A stretch of DNA of 64,000 bases from Microbulbifer yueqingensis (GCF_900100355.1 NZ_FNFH01000008.1:1-64000), one strand, 5' to 3'; shown: positions 56,301 to 63,945, counted from the stretch's first letter. The notes: a model not told the origin generated them from the letters alone. Program-made: numbers and translations.

Positions 56301-57296
56301 TGCGGGCAGGCCGTCGCGGTCCTCGTCCCGTGCAAAGAGAGGGTTGAGAGGCCAGCGATCTACAAAAAATTCTGGCTCATAGTCACCGTCGGTATCGTCA
56401 TTGTCGGGGGCGGTACCGAGCTGGAACTCCTGCAGCGGGGTGAGCAGGTCGGGGTCGAGCGCGAATGGATCGAGGGCATCAAAGGGGTCTGACGGGGATA
56501 GACCGTACTGGGCTTCCCACTCATCGGGAAGGCCGTCACCATCCGCGTCAAGCTGGTAACGGGGATCCGTGGGAGCTGCATCATCTCCATCAAGCAGCCC
56601 GTCACCATCACTGTCAGGGTGGTCGAGGCGAGTCTTCGCAGCAAACTCCTGCAGGGCTGTCAGGCCATCCGCGTCAAAATCCGCCTCATCGTCACCCGGG
56701 GAATAAGGGTCGAGCCAGAACCGGGTAAGTTCAAAATTATCCGGCAGGCCATCGCCATCAGTATCTCTACGGTAAGCCCGGTCGAGCGGCCAGGGATCCT
56801 CCCTATCCGGGACAAGGTCCCCATCGGTATCCTCACGATCAATCCGGGTGCCGAGATGAAATTCCTCGATTGTACTCAGGCCATCGTAATCCGGGTCTTG
56901 GTGGGCATCGTCGGGGTAAGCCGGATCCAGGCCATGACTGAATTCCCACGCATCGGGCAACCCATCCTGGTCATTGTCGAGCGCATAACGGGGATCTGCC
57001 GGCCACAAATCTTCGCCATCAGTGACAAGGTCGCCGTCGGAGTCAGGGATATTGGGAAAAGTCCCCGCCTTAAACTCGGCGAGGTTATCGAGGTTATCGC
57101 CATCGAGATCAGCGACAGCATCATTGGGATCAGTCGCACTGAGCCCATGAATATTTTCCCAGTAATCAGGGATGCCGTCCCCATCGGTATCGAGCTCGAC
57201 ACTTGCATGCGCTGCGTCGATGGGGATGAGTGTTAGCGCTACAGCGCACAGCAGAAACCCTTGCTTCCTGCAGAAAGCCTTAAATGAAGCCCCCAT
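50334..57296 (-). CDS. Giant exported thrombospondin type-3-like repeat protein
   Basis: This 2320-residue acidic protein has a signal peptide (FLLCAVALTLIPIDAAHA). From about residue 35 to 2050 it is a string of calcium-binding repeats. Each carries DxDxDGxxD loops (DTDGDGIPD, DSDGDGLPD), LPDAWE-like helices and LGTDP turns, about 35-42 residues per step. Residues 2055-2320 form a separate beta-rich domain (SWTRVTMPRTYTAPVIVTTP) with an AYLVIE/AYLVIQ motif repeated, somewhat like H-type lectin folds; I do not recognise it firmly. It probably forms a stiff calcium-dependent surface or secreted fibre. No sorting signal is seen. AAGGA precedes the ATG. Confidence 0.9.
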   Translation of the reverse strand: MGASFKAFCRKQGFLLCAVALTLIPIDAAHASVELDTDGDGIPDYWENIHGLSATDPNDAVADLDGDNLDNLAEFKAGTFPNIPDSDGDLVTDGEDLWPADPRYALDNDQDGLPDAWEFSHGLDPAYPDDAHQDPDYDGLSTIEEFHLGTRIDREDTDGDLVPDREDPWPLDRAYRRDTDGDGLPDNFELTRFWLDPYSPGDDEADFDADGLTALQEFAAKTRLDHPDSDGDGLLDGDDAAPTDPRYQLDADGDGLPDEWEAQYGLSPSDPFDALDPFALDPDLLTPLQEFQLGTAPDNDDTDGDYEPEFFVDRWPLNPLFARDEDRDGLPAAWEEAYGLSDFDPADYQRFEDRPLMDFVRGTSPLLIDTDADGVEDFRDLWPLDPTYALDEDGDTLPFEWEVRYELAPGSYDAADIDRDGDGLSDWLEFTAGTDPTNPDSDNDGVLDLKDSQPLDPRYGLDGDSDGLPDAFELAYPYFLNPADPADATRDSDGDGLDNLAEFIAGTDPGHMNSDQDGVMDGEDIAPADARYAEDRDGDGLPMKWELEWGLYDEDPRDALGDLDGDLVINLREFTLGTNPQNSDTDADGLVDTYDRYPTDARYTRDDDRDGMAFEWEEKFGLNDFDIWDGSFDPDGDMLRNWQEFTLNTDPFNPDTDYDGELDGTDQWPLDPSRALDDDRDGMPLSFEVLYSFSDYDPADAQQDADGDGLSNLAEFEQGTRPDLMDTDRDGVPDDQDPFPLDPEYAMDSDGDGMPDAFELSYTFLDPYYPGDATRDDDGDGLTNADEFAAGTDPFLMDTDSDGVFDNEDASPLNPNYRLDEDGDGMPDEYEYEYGLNPYDPADALLDSDGDGLSNLAEYRAGTRLDRDDSDGDGLIDLVDRYPLDPRYTMDFDRDGMPLEWEQKFGLNDSDIWDAAGDLDGDMLRNWQEFSLGTDPFNYDTDYDGERDGNDLWPLDPSRALDDDRDGMPLSFEVLYQFNDYDPADAQQDADGDGLSNLAEYEQGTRPDLPDTDGDGVPDGDDAYPLNPEYSLDSDADGMPDAFELSYPPLNPYFPGDATEDDDGDGLTNADEYAAGTDPVLNDSDADGIPDKEDISPLDPNYRLDEDGDSMPDEYEYKYGLNAYDPADALLDSDGDRLSNLDEYRKGTAPDRYDSDGDGLDDLVDRYPLDPRYTMDFDRDGIPAEWEQAYDMRDDDLYDGAADYDGDGLPAFLEFAAGTNPNHTDTDNDYAFDGEDLWPLDPTRAFDSDSDGLPDAWEESHGLTPYFPATPGDDLDFDGLSDREEFAAGSRVDVADTDGDGIIDGQDAWPTRPEFSRDYDGDGLPAQFEASFPGCLSDSNPTDASADCDGDTLNNLAEFLANTSIDNPDMDGDGEPDNRDIAPTDFRYQRDTDGDGLPDAWELGNGLSPYDAFDANDPRMGDDDQLTPLQEYQLGTDPLNSDTDGDFVPDGYDRYPLDGRYYADQDRDGMPNSWEELYGFSPLYAIDGADDPDYDGVPNRYEFVAGTDPLVDELGDMDGDGLTYQQELALGTDPTNPDTDGDGIDDSVDGFPLDPAETLDSDSDGIGNNADPDDDNDSLPDSWEVQNGMDPLNPADASADDDGDQLTGLQEYALGTDPHNSDSDGDGAADNVDLWPLDPAESVDNDGDGIGNNADTDDDNDSLPDSWESQHGLDPLNPVDASADPDGDNLSSLSEYQLGTNPKNADTDGDGAADDADLWPLDPAESVDTDGDGIGNNADPDDDNDSLPDSWESQHGLDPLNPVDASADPDGDNLSSLSEYQLGTDPLNPDSDGDGAADNVDLWPLDPAESVDTDGDGIGNNADPDDDNDSLPDSWESQYGLDPLNPVDASADPDGDNLSSLSEYQLGTDPKNADTDGDGAADDADLWPLDAAESLDTDGDGIGNNADPDDDNDSLPDNWEIQVGLDPLDPADASADADGDQLTGLQEYALGTDPLNSDSDGDGAADNVDLWPLDPAESVDTDGDGIGNNTDTDDDNDGLPDAWENQYGLDALDAADAEQDLDGDERSNLAEFQQGTDPTDPGDPGNPFLHSEMLPAVTADSWTRVTMPRTYTAPVIVTTPQYTAEMPPVVVRLRNVAGNQFDIRLQRVDGLTDPVSLPVHYVVVEAGAYTAAVHGITMEAGYFTSTTSDHKGSWQGEQFTPLNTYSAPAVFGQVASANDSRWSVFWSRGSSHTAPAANDAIYLGKHTGEDPDTDRVNEKLAYLVIESGVASVNGRELVAGLGADTVRGPDNSAVTYSYTGLASPATTILSQSGMDGGDGSWAALRESTTSTSIAPMVDEDQLANQERNHTTEQVAYLVIQ
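51310..52640 (-). repeat. Tandem 252-bp repeats within the giant gene
   Basis: About five to six units of 84 codons, each starting LWPLDPAESVDTDGDG, lie head to tail and are very similar even at the DNA level. Units alternate between two forms of their last 20 codons (ending DNVD or DDAD), suggesting amplification of a two-unit block. The older repeats from 52640 to 57200 are far more diverged. Confidence 0.9.
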
Positions 57297-57361
57297 GAAA
57301 ATCCTTATTCCAAATCCAGAGTGATAAAAGGCCAGCGAAACCGCACACTGGCTGTAGCCAA

Positions 57362-57413
57362 CCCCACCTCACGATTAGGGCATATTATCAATATGCCCTA
57401 ATGCAGGTGGGGC
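57362..57413. promoter_or_regulatory. Long hairpin in the leader of the giant gene
   Basis: Outer arms CCCCACCT/AGGTGGGG and inner arms ATTAGGGCATATT/AATATGCCCTAAT around ATC give a stem of over 20 pairs with one small mismatch block. There is no T-run on either strand, so it is more likely a leader structure or operator than a terminator. Confidence 0.6.
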
Positions 57414-57485
57414 CCCCTCCCGTGCAACAGGCTTGGTTTTTATCTGTTTATCTGCGCAGGGAATATGGCAATCGCAAAAACCGGA

Positions 57486-57532
57486 AATTATATAGACTTG
57501 TTATCAGAAATACTTGAGCGAACATTTGTTCG
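57486..57532 (-). promoter_or_regulatory. Possible promoter and palindromic operator of the giant gene
   Basis: A minus-strand TATAAT lies at 57486-57491, and the palindrome CGAACA-TT-TGTTCG lies at 57519-57532, about where a regulator overlapping the -35 would bind. The -35 itself is weak. Confidence 0.3.
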
Positions 57533-57547
57533 ATTTATTTTTATTAG

Positions 57548-57820
57548 CTAAAAACAGAAGGCTACTGCGGCTGCAATACTGCGACGGCCCGCGCCATACC
57601 TACGTTACAGCTGAGGCCCGTCGGCGATACTCGGACAAAACAGGTCTTTCACCGCTTTATTACAGATGATTACACGCAGGGCCTGCTACCCCGAAGGGAC
57701 CTCCCACAGCCCGTTTATTTCCAGGCGATACTGGATTTGAGTGGCACGAATGCACCATTTATCGAAATGACAGATCCGGACCTGGATGATAGCGACAGGC
57801 GAAATCAAGCAGCGGCATAA
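57548..57820 (+). other. Stop-free stretch without a start codon
   Basis: Ninety codons are open on the plus strand, ending at a TAA, with peptide-like content (FHRFITDDYTQGLLPRRDLP, then YFQAILDLSGTNAPFIEM) but no start codon. It may be a gene remnant. Nothing convincing is seen in the rest of 57821-58392. Confidence 0.25.
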
Positions 57821-58392
57821 TTGGCCGTTCGGATAAAGGTGTTTTCCGCTCCAACTGATCTGTTTTCATGTTGATGACCAGCTTTTAGATGGCGCCGCTC
57901 GGGATGCTCCTGAAACACCTTTATGAAAAAGAGGAATTCGAATTTCTATGAGTTTCGGAAAAGCGGCTGAATTATTATTAACTTATATACAGGCAGGAGT
58001 TGCAGTCTGTTTCGCGCGGAATTATAGAGGATAACCTGGCGCACTCACGATGGTGGCGGCGGCAATCGATCCTGGCGACCCACCTATACGGAGAGAGCAT
58101 TCAAAAATCATTATTACTGCAAGCGTGGCGGCGCTGGTCACCTACGGCATGCAGGGGCCTCGTCCCCTGAAGCCCCACAACCAGCGCCCGACGTGGCAAT
58201 TAATACATCACGGACTACTCAGAAACCATCTTCACCCTTGCAGTGGGCTGCAGCGCCTGCGACGCCGGGAATTTCAGGGCGACCCTGGATCACAATGATA
58301 TTTCCCCGAGGGTATTGGCTAGCAGCGGGCCTCTTGCTTTACCTGAGGCACCACTGCCCTGTCGGTTAGTCGCGAGCCAGTTGCACTGCGAA

Positions 58393-60105
58393 TCACACCA
58401 GCCTGTGCACCACCCGGTGACTCCCCGCCTCACTGAACTCGGTACTGTCGATGTTATCCACAAACCGCCACTCGGCCTGGACCTGCTCCCGGTTGAAGGT
58501 CAGGGACATGAAGCCGCGCTGGTGCAGGTTGCAGTACTGCAGGTCGTCGATCAGTACCGGCATGCCCCGGGCCAGCTCGACCGCGGACTGCTCGTCCAGC
58601 TTGAGGTAGGCCTCCATCCCCGGTGAGGTCACGCTGGGCGTGGCGAATTCCAGCCCCACCAGCCTGCCGCTGTCGTCGGTCAAATGGTTACTCCAGGCGT
58701 TGTGGGTGTCCCCCGCCACCACGACTAGGTTCTTTTTCAGCCTGGCGATATGGCGAAACAGAGCCTCACGCTCCACCGCGTAACCATCCCAGGCATCCAG
58801 GTTGTAGGGCACTACCTGCGCCAGGCGCGCGCGCTGGGCGTCGGTCAGCGGCTGTCCCTGCAGGCTGGCGGCTTTCAGCTGGACCAGCTCGCGGGTGGGA
58901 TCCGGTTTCTTGCCGCGGCTGTAATAACTCATGAGGACTTCGGCCGGCAGGAGCATCTTGCCCATCAGCACCTGCTGGCCCAGCAGCTGCCAGTGGCCGG
59001 TGGACTTCTCCAGCGTCTCCGCCAGCCAGTTCCGCTGGGTGGGGCCGAGCAGGGTGCGCTCCGGGTCCGCCAGCGCCGCACCGAAGGCGCGGCCGTCGAA
59101 GCTGCCGTCCTCGCCCAGGTAGGCGGCGAAGTCGATCTGTTTATCGCGGCCGATCACGCGGGTATCAAGCATATGCAGATCCAGCAGGTCGCCGAACTGG
59201 AAGCTGCGGTAGATCTGCGGCCTGGTGTCGCCCATGGGCGGACGGATGGGCAGCCATTCGTAATAGGCCTGGATCGCCGCGGCGCGGCGGGCGAAAAAGT
59301 CGCCCTCTTCCGCACTGTGGTTCTCCGCCCCCTCTTTCCAGGTATCGTTGGCCACCTCGTGATCGTCCCACACCGCGATAAAGGGAGCGGCCGCGTGCAG
59401 CGCCTGCAAGTCCTCATCGGTGCGGTAGAGGGCATAGCGCTTGCGGTAGTCCGCCAGGGCGAGCGTCTCGCCGCCGTTGTCCGCCGGCAGGGCGCGGCCG
59501 ATTTCCGCCGCGCGCTCGGTGGCATAACCGTCGGCCGGGTATTCATAGATGTAATCACCCAGGTGCAGCACCGCATCCCAGTCACCGCCCTGCGCCGCCA
59601 GCGCGTAGGCATTGAAGTAGCCGGCGGGATAGTTGGAGCAGGAGAAGACGGCCAGCCTAAGCTGTTCCACACTGCCCACTGGCAAGGTCCGCGTCTGGCC
59701 TACCGGACTCTGCTCATTGGCGCCCACAAACCGGTAGAAGTAGCGGGTAGCCGGCTCCAGTCCCTGCACATCGATCTTGATGGTGTAGTCCCGGGCGATG
59801 TTCGTCTCGACACTGCCCCGGCGCAGAACCTGGGTGAAGTCCCGGTCCCGCGCCAGCTCCCAGGTGACCCGCACCCGATCCGCCGGGGATAACCGGTCAC
59901 TGTCCCTTACCGGGGTGGCGCGGGTCCACAGGATCACGGCGTCCTGCAGCGGGTCGCCACTGGCAACCCCGTGGCGGAAGCTCACGTCGGAGGGCAGCTC
60001 CGGCCGGCTCATGGCCTGCAGCGGGGTGGATACCAGCACGCCGCCGCTGGCGGCGAGCGCGGCCTTGAGAAAGTTGCGTCGGTTAAGCCTGTTCACAATC
60101 GTCAC
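58393..60105 (-). CDS. phoD: PhoD-type alkaline phosphatase/phosphodiesterase
   Basis: This 570-residue enzyme has a twin-arginine signal (NRRNFLKAALAASGG), so it is exported folded. The PhoD N-terminal domain (FRHGVASGDPLQDAVILWTR) precedes the metallophosphoesterase-like catalytic part with LAVFSCSNYPAGYFNAY, LHLGDYIYEYP, VWDDHEVANDTW and VAGDTHNAW, which bind iron and calcium. It releases phosphate from phosphodiesters. It is monocistronic and divergent from the MORN-peptidase gene. Confidence 0.92.
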   Translation of the reverse strand: MTIVNRLNRRNFLKAALAASGGVLVSTPLQAMSRPELPSDVSFRHGVASGDPLQDAVILWTRATPVRDSDRLSPADRVRVTWELARDRDFTQVLRRGSVETNIARDYTIKIDVQGLEPATRYFYRFVGANEQSPVGQTRTLPVGSVEQLRLAVFSCSNYPAGYFNAYALAAQGGDWDAVLHLGDYIYEYPADGYATERAAEIGRALPADNGGETLALADYRKRYALYRTDEDLQALHAAAPFIAVWDDHEVANDTWKEGAENHSAEEGDFFARRAAAIQAYYEWLPIRPPMGDTRPQIYRSFQFGDLLDLHMLDTRVIGRDKQIDFAAYLGEDGSFDGRAFGAALADPERTLLGPTQRNWLAETLEKSTGHWQLLGQQVLMGKMLLPAEVLMSYYSRGKKPDPTRELVQLKAASLQGQPLTDAQRARLAQVVPYNLDAWDGYAVEREALFRHIARLKKNLVVVAGDTHNAWSNHLTDDSGRLVGLEFATPSVTSPGMEAYLKLDEQSAVELARGMPVLIDDLQYCNLHQRGFMSLTFNREQVQAEWRFVDNIDSTEFSEAGSHRVVHRLV

Positions 60106-60241
60106 GCCTGTCTTGTTTTGTTTATCGGTTGTGACCGGAGAGATCAGGCAGACAGTATGACAGCCTTGCTAAAGGCTGTTAAAGCGGGCGGTGCGCCTTT
60201 TTGATAGGCTGGCTACAGTAAACCCCATGACGGTCCCGGGC

Positions 60242-61735
60242 ATGAAATTCGCACCCCTGCATATCCCACTCTCCCTCTCCGCCCTGCTTCTTGTGCTCAC
60301 CGGCTGCGAGCCGGCCCAGTTCGGCGGCGGCACCGCCCTGCCCGATGGCGCGGTCTATTCCGGCGAGCTGGAGAACCAGCTGTTTCACGGCCGAGGCGAG
60401 CTGCGCTGGCCGGACGGGCGCCTCTATGAGGGGGAGTTCCACCGGGGCCGGATGAGCGGCCGCGGGCGAATGGTCTATGCCGACGGCTGCACCTACGAGG
60501 GTCAGTTCCGCCAGGGCGAGTTCAACGGCCAGGGGCGCTATGCCTGCGGTGACGCCGTGTGGGAAGGGGAATTCGCAGCCGGGGACCTGGTCCGCGGCTC
60601 GGTATCCACCGCCGAGGGGGACACCTACGAGGGTGAATTCAGGGATTTCGCACCCCATGGCGAGGGACACCGCACCACCGCCGGCGGAGCCGAATACCAG
60701 GGCACCTTCGAGGACGGCTTCCTGGTGCAGGGAAGCTACCGGAATGATGAGGGGTATCGCTACAAGGGCGGCTTCGAATACACCTACTACAACGGCGAGG
60801 GTGAACTCACCAGGCCGGACGGCACCATCATCCGGGCCAATTTTGAGTACGGCGAGGCCAATGGCGAGGGTGTACGGATCCGGCCAGTTGAGGAGGGCGA
60901 GGCGCAGGAAGAGAAAGGCTATTTCGTCTCCGGCCGGTACTACCCCAGTGAGCAGGCCTACCGGGCCGCCGAGCGGAACCAGCGCGCCGCTGTAGAAGCG
61001 AGACTGTACAGCGAGGCGGAACGGCTGCAGTCAAAACTCGCGGGACTGGAACCCCAGCGCCCCGGGGTCCGCGACGTCTATCTGCTTGTGGCGGGTGGTG
61101 ATGGTACCGAGGGCGTCTTCGCCCGCGAGGTCAAGTGGGTGGCGGAGCGGCTGGGCACTGTATTCGATATCGAAGGCCGCCATATCCGCCTTAGCAACGG
61201 GGGCAATGGCGACCTGCCGCTCGCCACCCGCACCAGCATCCGCAAAAGCCTGCACAAACTCGACGAGTTGATGGATCCGGACGAAGACCTGTTGCTGGTT
61301 CACCTGGTCAGCCATGGCGACGACAACGGCGACCTCAAGCTGGCCGAAAAGAAGCTGCCCCTGAACGACCTGTCGGTTAAGGACGGCAAGCAATGGCTGG
61401 ACGAGCTGGATGCCCGCTACCAGTGGATCATAGTCTCCGCCTGCTATTCGGGCCTGTGGAAAGAGGCCCTGGCTAACCCCGAGCGCGTGGTATTCACCTC
61501 GGCCGCCAGCGACCGCACTTCCTTCGGCTGCAGTGATGACTCCGAACGCACCTGGTTCAGCTCCGCACTGTATGGCGACGCACTGCAGTCCGGGGTCGAC
61601 ACCCCGTCAGCCTGGTTTCAGGCTGCCAGCCGCCGTGTCACGGAAATGGAGAAAGAGCAGGATATTGAGGAAGATGAACACTCATTACCACAGCACTCGG
61701 TAGGCAAGGAATTCTTGCGCTGGTGGACCCAGTAA
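60242..61735 (+). CDS. Lipoprotein with MORN repeats fused to a C13 caspase-fold peptidase
   Basis: This 497-residue protein has a lipoprotein signal with lipobox LLTGC-like LVLTGC (Cys at about 22). Residues 35 to 220 are seven or so MORN repeats (YEGEFHRGRMSGRGRMVYAD, YEGQFRQGEFNGQGRY). A short coiled linker (about 245-280) leads to a peptidase C13 (legumain-like) domain. The catalytic His is in LLVHLVSHGDDNG and the Cys in WIIVSACYSGLW. MORN repeats bind lipids or partner proteins; the peptidase likely cleaves after Asn or Asp. ATG 60242 is chosen for the signal peptide; 60227 is possible. Confidence 0.88.
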   Translation: MKFAPLHIPLSLSALLLVLTGCEPAQFGGGTALPDGAVYSGELENQLFHGRGELRWPDGRLYEGEFHRGRMSGRGRMVYADGCTYEGQFRQGEFNGQGRYACGDAVWEGEFAAGDLVRGSVSTAEGDTYEGEFRDFAPHGEGHRTTAGGAEYQGTFEDGFLVQGSYRNDEGYRYKGGFEYTYYNGEGELTRPDGTIIRANFEYGEANGEGVRIRPVEEGEAQEEKGYFVSGRYYPSEQAYRAAERNQRAAVEARLYSEAERLQSKLAGLEPQRPGVRDVYLLVAGGDGTEGVFAREVKWVAERLGTVFDIEGRHIRLSNGGNGDLPLATRTSIRKSLHKLDELMDPDEDLLLVHLVSHGDDNGDLKLAEKKLPLNDLSVKDGKQWLDELDARYQWIIVSACYSGLWKEALANPERVVFTSAASDRTSFGCSDDSERTWFSSALYGDALQSGVDTPSAWFQAASRRVTEMEKEQDIEEDEHSLPQHSVGKEFLRWWTQ

Positions 61736-61787
61736 ACACCCCGGTCCCGGTACCAATGGCGACACGAGGGGTTCCCGCTTCCCCCCA

Positions 61788-62264
61788 TCAGCCCCTGTTG
61801 GTCACAAACCAGAGTATCGCCAGCACAAGCAGTATCAAGCCTCCGCCTGCCAGGTGCACGGCAGATATGCCCATCGCAATATCCGCGGCCCCCGGCTGCA
61901 CTTCCTCCCGGGGGTAGTACTCACCCTCATCGCCCTGCACCCTGGCCTCCAGGGACCTGGCAACAGCGATCATCTTGCCGAGAATTTCTTCATCAGGATT
62001 CTTTACGCTGATATTGCCATCGCGATAGTAAAACCAGGCCATATTGCCGCCAGGTTCGTGCCCGCTGTAGGCGGTCCAGACGGCAAGGCCATCGCTTTGC
62101 ACGCGGATAACCGAACCTTCTGCCGTCTTTCCCTCGGCTGAGTTATCCATCCGCATACTGGGATCGCCGTGGACATATTGCTCCCACTCGGCAAGGGAAA
62201 TGAGGGGCCCCGCGTAGTCAGACCAGTTGTCCTTCCTGGTAATGTGGAGGTCGTACCCCATCAC
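61788..62264 (-). CDS. Unknown protein with C-terminal membrane anchor
   Basis: This 158-residue protein begins MMGYDLHITRKDNWSD, a start seen in some small proteins of bacterial toxin-immunity loci, and ends with one transmembrane helix (AGGGLILLVLAILWFVTN). The soluble part is acidic, with three tryptophans. No function assigned. It is nearly contiguous with the next gene (ATG at 62264, previous stop at 62265), so it is the last gene of a tight operon. Confidence 0.65.
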   Translation of the reverse strand: MMGYDLHITRKDNWSDYAGPLISLAEWEQYVHGDPSMRMDNSAEGKTAEGSVIRVQSDGLAVWTAYSGHEPGGNMAWFYYRDGNISVKNPDEEILGKMIAVARSLEARVQGDEGEYYPREEVQPGAADIAMGISAVHLAGGGLILLVLAILWFVTNRG

Positions 62265-62555
62265 TTATCCTTTTGTATTCGAGCTGGAATTTTTGCGGCA
62301 ATGCAAGTGCGCAAGAATTGCGGTGACGCATAACGCACCCAGTGCCAACAGCAGATAAACACTGGCCGCCTGTTCGTCCCAGACCACCATGCCATCGAAG
62401 TAGCGGCCCTGGTCGTTGTAGGGTAAGACGCTGCGCAGATAAGCGATTCGCGCAAAGATCAGCGAGAGGCCCAAGCTGATGAACGACGCGATGGAAAATC
62501 GGTTGAGCTTCATATTCCTATACCAGGCCGTTTCCTGCTGGGAACTGTTCATCAA
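62265..62555 (-). CDS. Small membrane protein of unknown function
   Basis: This 96-residue protein has two transmembrane helices (FISLGLSLIFARIAYL and ASVYLLLALGALCVTAILAHL) separated by an acidic loop, a common layout of small accessory or immunity proteins. The start could be 62555 or the internal methionine MKLNRF at 62513. It overlaps the upstream gene by four bases. Confidence 0.55.
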   Translation of the reverse strand: MMNSSQQETAWYRNMKLNRFSIASFISLGLSLIFARIAYLRSVLPYNDQGRYFDGMVVWDEQAASVYLLLALGALCVTAILAHLHCRKNSSSNTKG

Positions 62556-62935
62556 CCTTCATCGTCCGTATCCCATTGCGCCAGGTCGCCAACCGGCCTC
62601 GGCAACCTACCAGCCAGCCACTCCGCACAGTTACCCGGCCTGAAACCCGGATCGTTACACTCGATTACCCACGACAGGAATTCCGCCGGCCCTCCATTCA
62701 TGTAGGGCGGCGGTGAAACTGGGTAGAAACAGGTGGGCAGGCGATCATTTACGGACAGGTAATTCAGGACATGCCCCAGCTCCTGCACCGTTTGCCAGGC
62801 AAGATGATGTCCTATGTCGATATCGAACTTGACCCACCAGCAGCCATCATCGTCGGCATCCTGGCCGTTGACGCCCCGTACCGCGGGCACCTGCTCCAGG
62901 AATCCGGTCAGCGTGGCGAAAGCACGTTCATCCAT
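62552..62935 (-). CDS. Small acidic protein of unknown function
   Basis: This 127-residue soluble acidic protein (DEDxD-rich end; WWVKFDIDIGHHLAWQTVQ, then PTCFYPVSPPPYMNGGP) has no recognised family. Size, charge and the cluster it sits in resemble immunity proteins of contact-dependent toxins. It is coupled to the next gene by an ATGA overlap. Confidence 0.55.
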   Translation of the reverse strand: MDERAFATLTGFLEQVPAVRGVNGQDADDDGCWWVKFDIDIGHHLAWQTVQELGHVLNYLSVNDRLPTCFYPVSPPPYMNGGPAEFLSWVIECNDPGFRPGNCAEWLAGRLPRPVGDLAQWDTDDEG

Positions 62936-62979
62936 CGTTCTCTCTCTTTTACCTATTCGCTCTTACCGGCGACCTCGCC

Positions 62980-63402
62980 TCAGGCGAGCCCACGGATTAT
63001 ATCCAGCCGGTTCGCCGGGGCCTCCGGCGAGAGGAAATCGGGAATAGTCCTGGCGTTGCGCCGCGGTCGTGCCAGGAACTCGATGGGCCACTCCGCAATG
63101 CGCGCTTCTTTCACGTGAATATATTGGCCGGGTTCCGGCTCATCGATATATTCCTCCTGCAGCACCAGCGCCAGTGGCTGCTCCGCGCCGGCTGCAGACC
63201 GGGAAAAGGCGAGCGCCTCCTCGCATGAGGCAAAGACATAATAATAATCATCGCCGCCCTCGGTATCCGGCGCGCCGTTACGAGGTGAGCACCACACACG
63301 GTACTCAAGCACCTGGTCCCATACGTAGCCTCCCCCGGCCTTCGCGAGCGCATCATAAGTCCCGATCAGATCTGGGGCTTTTACCGCTGGGTAATCGATC
63401 AT
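62980..63402 (-). CDS. Unknown soluble protein
   Basis: This 140-residue protein is not recognised with certainty. It contains YDALAKAGGGYVWDQVLEYR, then GGDDYYYVFASCEEALAFS and PLALVLQEEYIDEPEPGQYI. Related stretches occur in small orphan proteins near toxin genes. The ATG at 63402 is preferred to the longer frame to 63432, which overlaps the previous gene's end. Confidence 0.55.
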   Translation of the reverse strand: MIDYPAVKAPDLIGTYDALAKAGGGYVWDQVLEYRVWCSPRNGAPDTEGGDDYYYVFASCEEALAFSRSAAGAEQPLALVLQEEYIDEPEPGQYIHVKEARIAEWPIEFLARPRRNARTIPDFLSPEAPANRLDIIRGLA

Positions 63403-63438
63403 CGTTTCCTGTTTTCCTACAGTGATCTGCACCCGGCC

Positions 63439-63945
63439 TCAGCCATGCATCGCCAGTTCGGCGATATGCTGAGCCTTTTCTACCGTAATTCCATCGATAA
63501 AGTCCTGGTACAGCTCGTGATCGGTCTGGTGCAGGGAGAGGATCGGCCGCTTGCCGTCGGGCTGGGGATAGACGTCCGCGCCCATAGCGTGAGTGCTTTC
63601 ATAGTAAGGCAGCTGGTTACAGAGCCAGCCAAAATACCCGCGCTGCGGATCCGGCTCACTCCAGGTTTCCACGTAGTGTTCATAGCTGCTGCGACTGAGG
63701 GACACCCACACTCCCCACATAAAGGGTTCAGAGACCCCATCGATGGGTATCTCGAGAATGACACGAGCAAAGTAGTGATACCCGTCCTCATCCTGGTAGT
63801 AGCACAGGTCATCGCCTAGCTTGCCCTCGCTCTTGATCCCATCGTCCTGGCCCAGCCAGTGATCCGGTGCGCTGAAGCCAAAACTGGGCGAACCCTCGTG
63901 GACTTCGCCGCAGCATGAGCATTTGAAGCTGAAGATTCCCGCCAT
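63439..63945 (-). CDS. DUF2199 protein
   Basis: This 168-residue protein has the DUF2199 pattern: FSFKCSCCGEVHEGSPSFGFSAP with a CxxC pair and a third cysteine, then DLCYYQDEDGYHYFARVILEIPI and WGVWVSLS. The function is unknown; it is common in small gene families that include immunity-like proteins. It is the first gene of the five-gene minus-strand cluster ending at 61788, whose start lies just inside the window. Confidence 0.85.
   Translation of the reverse strand: MAGIFSFKCSCCGEVHEGSPSFGFSAPDHWLGQDDGIKSEGKLGDDLCYYQDEDGYHYFARVILEIPIDGVSEPFMWGVWVSLSRSSYEHYVETWSEPDPQRGYFGWLCNQLPYYESTHAMGADVYPQPDGKRPILSLHQTDHELYQDFIDGITVEKAQHIAELAMHG

Noticed and set aside
57519-57532. LexA box (CGAACATTTGTTCG)
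   Set aside because: It matches the Gram-positive LexA consensus rather than the gammaproteobacterial CTGT-N8-ACAG form, so it is kept only as an unspecified palindrome.
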